Shown: positions 8,094-15,428 of the stretch, piece by piece
Numbering within the stretch: the stretch's first letter is position 1
Layout of the letters: each line of letters starts with the position of its first letter
From: Aquiflexum sp. TKW24L
GTDB lineage: Bacteria > Bacteroidota > Bacteroidia > Cytophagales > Cyclobacteriaceae
Direction of reading: 5' to 3'
DNA: 64,000 nucleotides
Assembly (NCBI RefSeq): GCF_023502205.1
Contig: NZ_JAMFLG010000022.1
Location: forward strand, 18,046-82,045
The notes under the pieces: model-generated
The model's database searches: none
What the model was told of the DNA's origin: nothing
Seen by the model: only the letters and a program-made list of their open reading frames with translations
Translations under genes and position numbers: made by a program

Positions 8094-8794
8094 AACTCAC
8101 CAAACCCCAAATCGAGCAACTCAAAACCCTGATTTCCAAAAAAGGATATCCTGAAATCGATGTCCAATATGAAATCCTGGACCATGTGGCCTGCAAGGTG
8201 GAAACAATGCTTGAAGAAAATCCGAAACTTAACATCGAGGAAGCCTTTCAAAAAGTCCATGCTTCTTTTGGGATTTTTGGATTCAGTGGATTGGAGGAAT
8301 CTTATAAAAAGCTGATAGAAACCCGCCTGATGAAATATTTTTGGTTAGAATTAAGATCAAATCTCATGAGCATCAACATAATGGTTCCTTTACTTTTGAC
8401 TTTTTGTTATTTCCACAGTGCTTATGTTTTGGAGAAACATTTCAGTTTCGGTGAAGGAGGCCAACTGTTGATTGGGTTGGTATTCTTGGTTTTTGTGATG
8501 GTTTGGTGGTATTATTCCTTTGGCAGTGGATTCAAAAAATATAAAAACTATGCATCATGGAGGGGAAACCAAGGGATATTGATGTTCACTTATCTTCCGC
8601 TTCAGTTTATGATACAGGGATACAAATATGTGGGGAACTTCAATTTGCTAGAGCCGTCAACTTTGAGTTTTTGGCAGGTTTTTGCGGTTCTGTTTGTTTT
8701 TGCCGGCCTGAACATCCTGACTGCCCTTCCCGGAGTTTTCTCAAAATCCCTAGCAGACACTAAAAAGTTGGGGGATGTTTATAGCTTAGTTTGA
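8090..8794 (+). CDS. HAAS-like membrane protein 5 of 5
   Basis: 234 residues, last gene of the array. The N-domain begins MKLTKPQIEQL, has Asp31-His32 in YEILDHVACKVE, and is slightly longer than in the others (a FGIFGFSG segment near residue 70). Four membrane segments are predicted (about 92-110, 125-145, 160-178, 192-215). The start overlaps the previous stop (ATGA at 8090). No terminator hairpin was seen after the stop; a stretch of degenerate repeats follows. The function is unknown. Confidence 0.75.
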   Translation: MKLTKPQIEQLKTLISKKGYPEIDVQYEILDHVACKVETMLEENPKLNIEEAFQKVHASFGIFGFSGLEESYKKLIETRLMKYFWLELRSNLMSINIMVPLLLTFCYFHSAYVLEKHFSFGEGGQLLIGLVFLVFVMVWWYYSFGSGFKKYKNYASWRGNQGILMFTYLPLQFMIQGYKYVGNFNLLEPSTLSFWQVFAVLFVFAGLNILTALPGVFSKSLADTKKLGDVYSLV

Positions 8795-8833
8795 TTTCGT
8801 AACAGCTTTTAATCCGCACAACCTTAAAAACTT

Positions 8834-8902
8834 TTTAACCTTTACAACCTTCCAACCCTTCCTAATTTTCCAATCTTCCAATTTTCCAATCTTCCAATCC
8901 CC
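8834..8902. repeat. Degenerate CAATCTTCCAATTTTC repeat, copy 1
   Basis: A run of near-repeated words TTCCAATCT / TTCCAATTT preceded by AACCTTTACAACCTTCCAACC. A second copy in the same orientation with the same word order lies at 12873-12940. Both sit between convergently or serially arranged genes and contain no reading frame. Confidence 0.65.
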
Positions 8903-8959
8903 ACATTAACTTTTCATTTCCTTTTTGAAGTGTATCAAGAGTAAACCAAATTTTCTTTC

Positions 8960-8967
8960 TACCTTTG
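8960..8967 (+). promoter_or_regulatory. typA promoter -7 element (TACCTTTG)
   Basis: TACCTTTG fits the Bacteroidota sigma-A -7 consensus TAnnTTTG and lies 20 bases before the typA ATG. No TTTG at the ideal -33 spacing is visible, so the call rests on the -7 box and its position. Confidence 0.5.
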
Positions 8968-8987
8968 CACCCTAATTCAATTTTACA

Positions 8988-10793
8988 ATGCTTAAAATTC
9001 GGAATATCGCGATTATCGCACACGTTGACCACGGCAAAACCACCCTAGTGGACAAGATCATACACGTTTCCAAAATCTTCCGTGAAAACCAACAGTTTGA
9101 CGACCTGATCCTGGACAGCAATGACCTCGAGAGGGAAAGGGGAATCACCATTCTCTCCAAAAACGTTTCCGTTAGATACAAAGACCACAAGATCAATATC
9201 ATTGATACCCCAGGTCACGCTGACTTCGGAGGAGAAGTAGAAAGGGTTCTTAAAATGGCCGATGGAGTTATCCTTTTGGTCGATGCTTTTGAAGGACCGA
9301 TGCCACAGACCCGATTTGTATTGGGCAAAGCATTGGCACTTGGACTGACTCCAATCGTAGTCGTCAACAAAGTAGATAAAGAGAATTGCCGTCCAGATGA
9401 AGTACATGAGGCTGTTTTTGACTTAATGTTCAACTTGGACGCTACCGAAGAGCAATTGGGTTTCCAGACGCTTTACGGTTCGGCAAAACAAAACTGGATG
9501 GGACCTGATTGGACCAATCCGACTGACTCTATCCTTCCACTATTGGATGCGATCATCGAACATATCCCTGAACCGAAAATCGAGGAAGGAACATTGCAAA
9601 TGCAGATCACTTCCCTGGATTATTCCAGCTTCGTGGGACGTATCGCAATAGGCAGGGTAAAAAGAGGCTCCATCAAGGAAGGCGCGCAATTATCCCTTTG
9701 CAAAGCGGACGGGGTGATCAAAAAAGTGAAAGTAAAAGAATTGCAGGTATTTGAAGGACTCGGAAGGGTCAAAGCAACTGAGGTGCTTGCAGGAGATATC
9801 TGTGCCGTGACCGGCATCGAAGATTTCGAAATCGGTGATACTTTGGCAGATCTCGAAAAGCCTGAAGCTTTGGTAAGGATCTCAATTGATGAGCCTACCA
9901 TGAACATGCTCTTCACGATCAACAACTCTCCGTTTTTTGGAAAAGAAGGTAAGTTTGTAACTTCCCGTCACTTGAGAGACAGACTTTTTAAGGAAACTGA
10001 AAAGAACCTTGCACTTAGAGTAGAATCAACAGACAGTGAAGATAAATTCTTGGTCTACGGCCGTGGTATCCTTCACTTGTCTATCCTGATCGAAACGATG
10101 AGAAGAGAAGGGTATGAGATTCAGGTTGGTCAGCCACAGGTAATCTTCAAAGAAGTCAGCGGTGTCAAATGCGAGCCTATCGAAACATTGGTCGTCGATG
10201 TACCTGAAACAACAGCCGGAAAAGTCATCGAAATGGCAACCCAAAGAAAAGGTGAACTCCTGATCATGGAACCAAAAGGTGACCTTCAGCATCTTGAATT
10301 TAAAATCCCATCAAGAGGATTGATCGGATTGAGAAACAACATGCTTACCGCTACTCAGGGTGAGGCCATTATGAACCATAACTTTTTTGCTTATGAGCCA
10401 TTCAAAGGCCCAATCCCGGGACGTATCAACGGTTCGTTGATCTCTATGGAAGGTGGGCAGTGTACGGCTTATGCAATAGACAAATTGCAGGACAGGGGTT
10501 CATTCTTTGTCGATCCGGGAGATGAATTGTACGCAGGTCAGGTTATCGGTGAAAACTCCCGTGACAATGACATCGTCGTCAACGTGCAGAAAGGCAAGAA
10601 ATTGACCAACATGCGTGCTTCCGGTTCGGATGACAACGTGAGGATCGTTCCTGCCAAAAAATTCTCTTTGGAAGAAGCAATGGAATACATCCAAAAAGAT
10701 GAATACCTTGAAATCACTCCAAAATCCATCCGTATGAGAAAAATCTATCTGGATGAGAATGAGAGAACAAGAATGGCGAAGAAGGATTCTTAA
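8988..10793 (+). CDS. typA: Ribosome-associated GTPase TypA/BipA
   Basis: A 601-residue translational GTPase of the EF-G/LepA superfamily that acts on the ribosome, mainly in 50S assembly and stress or cold adaptation. The G1 loop AHVDHGKTT is at residues 11-19, with the switch motif RERGITI, G3 DTPGHADFGGE and G4 NKVD following in order. The second half has the BipA-specific SRGLIGLRNNMLTAT and GGQCTAYAIDKLQDRG segments, and it lacks EF-G domain IV. Length and start match the family. It is monocistronic with its own -7 box and is followed by an intrinsic terminator at 10861-10896. Confidence 0.97.
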   Translation: MLKIRNIAIIAHVDHGKTTLVDKIIHVSKIFRENQQFDDLILDSNDLERERGITILSKNVSVRYKDHKINIIDTPGHADFGGEVERVLKMADGVILLVDAFEGPMPQTRFVLGKALALGLTPIVVVNKVDKENCRPDEVHEAVFDLMFNLDATEEQLGFQTLYGSAKQNWMGPDWTNPTDSILPLLDAIIEHIPEPKIEEGTLQMQITSLDYSSFVGRIAIGRVKRGSIKEGAQLSLCKADGVIKKVKVKELQVFEGLGRVKATEVLAGDICAVTGIEDFEIGDTLADLEKPEALVRISIDEPTMNMLFTINNSPFFGKEGKFVTSRHLRDRLFKETEKNLALRVESTDSEDKFLVYGRGILHLSILIETMRREGYEIQVGQPQVIFKEVSGVKCEPIETLVVDVPETTAGKVIEMATQRKGELLIMEPKGDLQHLEFKIPSRGLIGLRNNMLTATQGEAIMNHNFFAYEPFKGPIPGRINGSLISMEGGQCTAYAIDKLQDRGSFFVDPGDELYAGQVIGENSRDNDIVVNVQKGKKLTNMRASGSDDNVRIVPAKKFSLEEAMEYIQKDEYLEITPKSIRMRKIYLDENERTRMAKKDS

Positions 10794-10796
10794 GAA

Positions 10797-10850
10797 GGAT
10801 GAATGTGAGGTTAAAGGTGAGAGGTAAGAGGTCAGAGGTACTGAAAACTT
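10797..10850. repeat. Purine-rich GAGGT-word tandem repeat
   Basis: Immediately after the typA stop are slightly varied words GAGGTTAAAGGT, GAGAGGTAAGAGGT, CAGAGGTACT. This is the same style of degenerate, text-like repeat as at 1-129, 8834-8902 and 12808-12940, but a different word family. No coding potential. Confidence 0.45.
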
Positions 10851-10860
10851 GAAAATAAAT

Positions 10861-10896
10861 AAAAATCCCCTAGGCGGAAGCTTAGGGGATTTTTTT
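10861..10896. terminator. Intrinsic terminator after typA
   Basis: AAAATCCCCTA (10862-10872) pairs with TAGGGGATTTT across a short loop (GGCGGAAGCT) and runs into a T-tract ending near 10896. The A-tract on the left side would let it also work on the minus strand. Confidence 0.85.
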
Positions 10897-10945
10897 ATGG
10901 AATTTCAAATTCTTGGAAGGATGGGTTTCGGAGATATTGAAAAGT

Positions 10946-10985
10946 GTTGTTTAGTAAACAATACTATTGTTGTTTACTAAACAAC
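10946..10985. repeat. Twin 15-base palindromes in mirror arrangement
   Basis: Two odd palindromes, TTGTTTAGTAAACAA (10947-10961) and TTGTTTACTAAACAA (10970-10984), have centres 23 bases apart, about two helical turns. Together they also form a 16-base perfect inverted repeat. This looks more like paired operators than a terminator, yet it lies in a gap between convergent genes. Confidence 0.6.
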
Positions 10986-10988
10986 AAT

Positions 10989-11021
10989 AAAAAAAACCGG
11001 ACATCTCTGCCCGGTTTTTTT
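10989..11021. terminator. Bidirectional terminator, CCGG stem
   Basis: A-tract plus CCGG (10997-11000), loop containing ACATCTCTG, then CCGG plus T-tract (11011-11021). It serves the minus-strand lipoprotein genes and possibly typA read-through. The same loop and stem recur at 12709-12742. Confidence 0.75.
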
Positions 11022-11045
11022 CTTCTCTTATTTAAAAATTTAAGT

Positions 11046-11723
11046 CTATTCCACCACTTTAAATGAAAACAAACTATTCCATCCAAACTTGTCAGGATCT
11101 TCCTCCCACTTATTAATCGTATTTTCAAAAATCAGATGATTGTTACCTCCAATTCCATTATTGACTTTATAGACTAAATTCCCAATTTTTACAACTTTGC
11201 CAGGAACATCCAATTGTTTTTGAAATTCGAAATTATATGCCCCATTGTTAGTATGAAACGATATAGAATATATCCCAGGTCTTCTCAGGATTAAAGAGGT
11301 TTTCATTACATACATGTCATTTTCGAAGATATAATTCATTTCAGCACCGGCAGAACTAAAGGGAAACAATCCCCCTTTTGTATTAACAATATTAAATCCA
11401 CCCAATCCACCAGGCTGGTCTGGTTGATCCTTTGTCTTATCCAATAATTGAGTACATCTTATCCAAGCAAAGAAATTAAAATCCTCAAAAGAGTATGTAA
11501 AATCTTGGTTAAACGAAGTCAACTCTTTGTGAAACTCAACTTCTACGTGAATAGTGTCTCCAATATGATAAGCTTCTTTCACAGGACTAACAGTAATCGG
11601 AATTTCAAAATCAACAGTTAGGTATTCCTTTTCTTCAGATAAACAACTGAAACCCATAATGAAACCCATTCCAACCCAAATGATAGCGCGGATAGTAAAT
11701 AAATGATTTGAATCAATTTTCAT
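11046..11723 (-). CDS. Lipoprotein of unknown function, paralogue 1
   Basis: The ATG at 11721-11723 is preferred because it opens a signal peptide with lipobox GFSC (Cys27); the longer in-frame start would overlap the upstream gene and spoil the signal. This gives 225 residues, mostly predicted beta. It is a paralogue of the upstream gene: both share DFEIP-(V/I)-x-V-x-P near the N-terminus, a GDT strand, and an NxHLI(L/F)ENT motif before the C-terminal FSF(K/I)VxE. The family is not recognised; the fold may be immunoglobulin-like, but that is a guess. AT-rich compared with typA and icd, so possibly acquired. Confidence 0.75.
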   Translation of the reverse strand: MKIDSNHLFTIRAIIWVGMGFIMGFSCLSEEKEYLTVDFEIPITVSPVKEAYHIGDTIHVEVEFHKELTSFNQDFTYSFEDFNFFAWIRCTQLLDKTKDQPDQPGGLGGFNIVNTKGGLFPFSSAGAEMNYIFENDMYVMKTSLILRRPGIYSISFHTNNGAYNFEFQKQLDVPGKVVKIGNLVYKVNNGIGGNNHLIFENTINKWEEDPDKFGWNSLFSFKVVE

Positions 11724-11793
11724 AATTTTGAATGATTTCTTAATGATAATTAAATTGTCTTGCCTTACTTGTTTACGCTTCAAAGGAGTTCCT

Positions 11794-12477
11794 TTATTCA
11801 ACAATAAAAGAGAAAGCACCATTTTTAAAATAATCATACCCAACAGTCTCAAGCCATTTTCCATCAGTGGGTATGGTGTTTTCTAAAATCAAATGATAAT
11901 TGGTCTTTCCATTTGTATTAACACTATAATTGATTTTGTTAATAAAATACCCTCCCATTTTATCATTTTCAAATCGTTCTTTTGTCTTTCCGTAAGTTTC
12001 ATCCACTTGAAAGAGAGTAAGTGTATAAACACCCTTAATTTGTGGAATAATTAAAGTTCTAAATCCTATTGAATTGTCGAGTTCGACGAATTTGATTTCA
12101 GCAAATTCTGGACTAATCTTTGTAATCTTACCCTTTTGAGCCAAAAACTCCATTTGACCTGTTGCTCCATTTTGTTCAATCAGTGATTTATCCCGTTGAG
12201 TTAAGGAATAGATTCCCATTCCTATTTCAAAATCATCTATTTTGAATAAATGATCAATAGAACCTGAAATGTCATTAATTACCTTTGGAAATTTCGTTTC
12301 TAGAATAAAAGTATCTCCCAAACTTATCCTTTCATCTTGCGGATAAACATTTACAGGGATTTCAAAATCCAAAGGAATACTTGGTTTGAATTCATCCTTA
12401 CAAGATGAATTCAAAACGCATATAAGAATAATCCCAATAAAATTTGGGTTCACTCTTAAAATTTTATCAATAACCAT
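11794..12477 (-). CDS. Lipoprotein of unknown function, paralogue 2
   Basis: 227 residues with a signal peptide and lipobox NSSC (Cys26), predicting attachment to the outer membrane. It shares DFEIPVNVYP, GDTFILETKF and YHLILENT with the downstream gene, from which it is separated by 70 bases; the two are probably one transcript. The mature domain is beta-rich with no catalytic motif. A TAAGTTTG box on the minus strand (plus-strand CAAACTTA at 12575-12582), about 100 bases upstream, could be the -7 element. The pair is bracketed by two terminators with nearly the same loop. Function unknown. Confidence 0.75.
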   Translation of the reverse strand: MVIDKILRVNPNFIGIILICVLNSSCKDEFKPSIPLDFEIPVNVYPQDERISLGDTFILETKFPKVINDISGSIDHLFKIDDFEIGMGIYSLTQRDKSLIEQNGATGQMEFLAQKGKITKISPEFAEIKFVELDNSIGFRTLIIPQIKGVYTLTLFQVDETYGKTKERFENDKMGGYFINKINYSVNTNGKTNYHLILENTIPTDGKWLETVGYDYFKNGAFSFIVE

Positions 12478-12708
12478 AGCTGGTACAATTTGGATTTGCC
12501 TGAGTAATTTAATATTGCCCGGCCTTTTATTTTTTGGGGATTAGCTTTTATCTTAAATCTTGGCTTAAGATTTTCAAACTTAGATAAAAACAGAACTATT
12601 TAATACTAGCAAGTCATTTTTCAACTAAACTCTCTGAAAATCAACGGCATTATTTTTTTTACCAATGTAAGATCCTGTTATTGTATCCAAGGTCAACTTG
12701 ATAAAAAC

Positions 12709-12742
12709 AAAAAAACCGGAACATCTCTGTCCGGTTTTTTTT
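12709..12742. terminator. Bidirectional terminator, CCGG stem, second copy
   Basis: AAAAACCGGA (12711-12720) pairs with TCCGGTTTTT (12730-12739) around the loop ACATCTCTG and is followed by T's. It probably ends the minus-strand icd transcript. It is almost the same as 10989-11021. Confidence 0.75.
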
Positions 12743-12872
12743 GACTATTTATTCCAAGACCTTCCTACATCGAGGTGACAAGGCAAAGCTATTCCTGATT
12801 CTTGTCTCTTATTTGTCGATCTCTCGCCTCTCGCTTCTCGCCTAATATAGGGTCCTAAACCTTGAAGAATTA

Positions 12873-12940
12873 TAACTTTTCAACCTTACAACCTAATTTT
12901 CCAATCTTTCAATTTTCAAATCTTCCAATCTTCCAATCGC
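12873..12940. repeat. Degenerate CAATCTTCCAATTTTC repeat, copy 2
   Basis: Same word order as 8834-8902: CAACCTTACAACC, then TAATTTTCCAATC and repeated TTCCAATCT. Ends at the icd stop codon. Confidence 0.6.
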
Positions 12941-12941
12941 C

Positions 12942-14396
12942 TTACTCTCCCTGCGCCAGACTATAAGCCCTGACCCCGTCAAAAGCATATAAATGCTCCG
13001 TTTTGATAAAGTCAAATCCCAATGCTTCAACCTGAGAAAGCAAATCCAAAACCTGCTTGTGGGTGATTACCGACTGACCCGCAGTCTGGAACCTGCATCT
13101 CCAATGGTCAGTGCAGAAAGTCTCCCGCATCCCCCCAGGATATACTTTGATCCCCCTGTTGGTTATCAATTGGAGGACGAGTCCGTCGGCGTTTGCTTTT
13201 CTTAACTTCTCCCCGATCACATCCGGATTTCTTCCCTCAATATCCCAATCCACAAAAACATCCACACCAATCAGTTCTTTCTTGGATTTGGTGACCGGAC
13301 TCAATTTTATTTGCATCGGAGCAGTGGCGGATTTATCGAAAACAGCCGGATTAAGGCTTGAAGGCATTTGCCCCAATCTTTCGATGATAGCCTTTGCAAA
13401 TTCGTTTGTGCCGGCTTTTTTGGAAGAAAGTGTTGGTTGGAAGATATCTCCGGTATGGATGCCATCCTCAAGGGTCTTCATCCAAGCGTTGGAGATTTTC
13501 TCAGCGATCTCCGGTTGTCCGATGTGGACTAGCATCATGATGGCGCCATTGAGCAAACCTGATGGATTGGCGATGTCCATACCTGCGATGTCAGGAGCCG
13601 AACCGTGGATCGCCTCAAACATGGCGACTTCCTCTCCTACATTGGCAGAACCACCCAATCCCACCGAACCTGTGACCTGTGCGGCCACATCAGAAATGAT
13701 ATCTCCATACAGATTCAATGTCACAATCACATCAAAAATCTCCGGTCTCTCTGCAATCAAAGCTGTACCGATATCGATGATTTTGTGGTCAGTCTGGATT
13801 TCGGGATATTCCTTCGCTACTTCCAAAAATGTCTTGTGAAACAAGCCGTCTGCTAACTTCATGATATTGTCTTTGGTCATGCAGGTCACTTTCTTGCGTC
13901 CATATTTCCTTGCATATTCAAAGGCATATCGGATGATTTTTTCAGAACCCGGTTTGGATATCAACTTCAGGCATTGATAAACCTCTTGCGTCTGTCTGTG
14001 CTCAATTCCGGCGTAAAGGTCTTCCTCATTTTCACGGATGATGACAAGGTCAGTTTTTGGGAAATAGGTTTTGACAAAAGGCGAAAATGCCTTGCAAGGT
14101 CTGACATTGGCAAACAGTCCAAAGGATTTTCTGGTAGTCACATTCAGACTCTTGAATCCTCCACCTTGTGGGGTAGTGATCGGGGATTTCAAAAATACTT
14201 TTGTCTTTCTCAAAGAGTCAAAAGCGCCGGGTTCCATTCCCGAACTGATCCCCTTCAGGTAAACCTGTTCGCCGATTTCAATTACTTCATATTCCAACTG
14301 CGCACCTGCCGCTTCGAGGATTTCGAGCGTGGCTTTCATGATCTCGGGACCTATTCCATCTCCGTAAGCTACGGTGATTTTTGTTTTTGCTGACAT
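12942..14396 (-). CDS. icd: Isocitrate dehydrogenase, NADP-dependent (Thermus-type, long form)
   Basis: TCA-cycle enzyme oxidising isocitrate to 2-oxoglutarate. 484 residues: a normal isocitrate/isopropylmalate dehydrogenase core (about 1-335) with YGDGIGPEI at the start, the substrate loop and RENEEDLYAGIEH, DIISD metal-binding aspartates, and the GSAPDIAGMDIANPSG cofactor motif. A C-terminal extension of about 145 residues is shared with Thermus-type enzymes of about 496 residues. The ATG at 14394-14396 is the only sensible start. A TAnnTTTG box on the minus strand (plus CAAAAGTA, 14433-14440) lies upstream. NADP rather than NAD preference is from family knowledge, not read from residues here. 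Confidence 0.92.
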   Translation of the reverse strand: MSAKTKITVAYGDGIGPEIMKATLEILEAAGAQLEYEVIEIGEQVYLKGISSGMEPGAFDSLRKTKVFLKSPITTPQGGGFKSLNVTTRKSFGLFANVRPCKAFSPFVKTYFPKTDLVIIRENEEDLYAGIEHRQTQEVYQCLKLISKPGSEKIIRYAFEYARKYGRKKVTCMTKDNIMKLADGLFHKTFLEVAKEYPEIQTDHKIIDIGTALIAERPEIFDVIVTLNLYGDIISDVAAQVTGSVGLGGSANVGEEVAMFEAIHGSAPDIAGMDIANPSGLLNGAIMMLVHIGQPEIAEKISNAWMKTLEDGIHTGDIFQPTLSSKKAGTNEFAKAIIERLGQMPSSLNPAVFDKSATAPMQIKLSPVTKSKKELIGVDVFVDWDIEGRNPDVIGEKLRKANADGLVLQLITNRGIKVYPGGMRETFCTDHWRCRFQTAGQSVITHKQVLDLLSQVEALGFDFIKTEHLYAFDGVRAYSLAQGE

Positions 14397-14432
14397 ATAT
14401 AAAAAGAGTTAGTTTAGTTTTGAATTATACTG

Positions 14433-14440
14433 CAAAAGTA
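14433..14440 (-). promoter_or_regulatory. icd promoter -7 element (TACTTTTG)
   Basis: On the minus strand this reads TACTTTTG, fitting TAnnTTTG, 37 bases before the icd ATG. The nearest TTG is about 27 bases further upstream, longer than ideal. Confidence 0.45.
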
Positions 14441-14569
14441 GGAAAAATAGCCGAAAAGCTCGGGTGCCAAATCATAAATTACCATAATGATATTCATAAA
14501 AAGGCATACGGTGGAAGCTATTTGTTCTCGACAACTATTTGTGCTTCTGGGTATTTTTCAAAGCAATCC

Positions 14570-14600
14570 TTGGGTAATGTAAGCATGGCTTGTATATTTG
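14570..14600 (+). promoter_or_regulatory. Promoter of enoyl-CoA hydratase gene
   Basis: TTG (14570-14572), 20-base spacer, TATATTTG (14593-14600): a good Bacteroidota promoter. It rules out start codons upstream of 14600 and supports the ATG at 14624. Confidence 0.65.
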
Positions 14601-14623
14601 ATATCAAACAATCACCAATACAC

Positions 14624-15409
14624 ATGGCTGAGATCAAGAATATTCTTTCAGAGGTAAAACATGGCATTCTTTATTTAACTCTTAACAGAGAGACCAAACT
14701 GAATGCACTCAATTTTGCCACCCTGACTGAAATAAGGGAAATCTTCACTGAGGTCGCTGACAATAAGGATATTAAATCAGTAATCATCACCGGATCAGGC
14801 GAAAAAGCCTTTATCGCCGGAGCGGATATCAGTGAAATCGCGGAACTGAGTGAATTGAATGCTAGAAAATTTTCTGAAAACGGTCAGGAAATATTCAGCA
14901 TGATCGAAAATTGCCACAAGCCCGTCATCGCAGTCGTCAATGGTTTTGCATTGGGCGGCGGTTGTGAACTTGCCATGGCATGCCACATGCGTATAGCGGT
15001 TTCATCTGCCAAATTTGGCCAACCGGAAGTAAATCTCGGAATCATTCCCGGATATGGAGGCACACAAAGATTAACTTACCTGATCGGAAGAGGAAAAGCC
15101 AATGAACTCATGATGACCGGAGATATGATCGGTGCTGATGAAGCCAAAGCACTCGGCCTGGTCAACCATGTACTTTCTACAAAAGAAGAAGCCATGGCAA
15201 AAGCGGAAGAAATAGTCCGCAAAATCATGAGCAAAGCTCCTTTGGCGATCGGAATGGTCGTGGACTGTGTCAATTCAGTGTTTGTACCAGATGAGGATGG
15301 CTACCAAACAGAAGCCAACAGCTTCGCCAGGTGTGTCAAATCAGGTGATTACAAAGAAGGCACTTCCGCTTTCCTCGAAAAAAGAAAACCGGTATTCAAA
15401 GGGGCTTAA
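14624..15409 (+). CDS. Enoyl-CoA hydratase/isomerase family protein
   Basis: 261-residue crotonase, probably hydrating 2-enoyl-CoA in fatty-acid beta-oxidation. Start 14624 (MAEIKNILSEV) is chosen because the open frame further upstream contains the promoter. The oxyanion-hole segment AGADISEI, the first catalytic Glu in GGGCELAMA and the second in PEVNLGIIPGYGGTQRL are all present, as in true hydratases. The C-terminal half follows the usual crotonase helix pattern. A hairpin with a T-tract overlaps the stop codon (15398-15425), so co-transcription with the flippase gene 19 bases downstream may be reduced. Confidence 0.93.
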   Translation: MAEIKNILSEVKHGILYLTLNRETKLNALNFATLTEIREIFTEVADNKDIKSVIITGSGEKAFIAGADISEIAELSELNARKFSENGQEIFSMIENCHKPVIAVVNGFALGGGCELAMACHMRIAVSSAKFGQPEVNLGIIPGYGGTQRLTYLIGRGKANELMMTGDMIGADEAKALGLVNHVLSTKEEAMAKAEEIVRKIMSKAPLAIGMVVDCVNSVFVPDEDGYQTEANSFARCVKSGDYKEGTSAFLEKRKPVFKGA

Positions 15410-15425
15410 TACCCCTTTTCTTTTT
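15398..15425 (+). terminator. Terminator-like hairpin spanning the hydratase stop codon
   Basis: AAAGGGG (15398-15404) pairs with CCCCTTT (15412-15418) around a 7-base loop that contains part of the stop codon; a TTTTCTTTTT tract follows and ends four bases before the flippase ATG. Confidence 0.55.
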
Positions 15426-15428
15426 CCG

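Larger units (their letters stand above)
12478..12941. other. Intergenic region with terminator and repeats
   Basis: 464 bases without a gene. It holds the presumed promoter of the lipoprotein pair (CAAACTTA, 12575-12582), the terminator at 12709-12742, and degenerate repeats at 12808-12843 (CTCGCCTCTCGCTTCTCGCC) and 12873-12940. Confidence 0.6.

Noticed and set aside
10946..10985. Intrinsic terminator
   Set aside because: The stem is AT-rich and itself double-palindromic; real terminators with GC stems lie on both sides (10861-10896 and 10989-11021).
13111..13839. 242-residue plus-strand open frame opposite icd
   Set aside because: Antisense to a conserved enzyme; Ser/Pro/Ile composition is the mirror of icd codon use.
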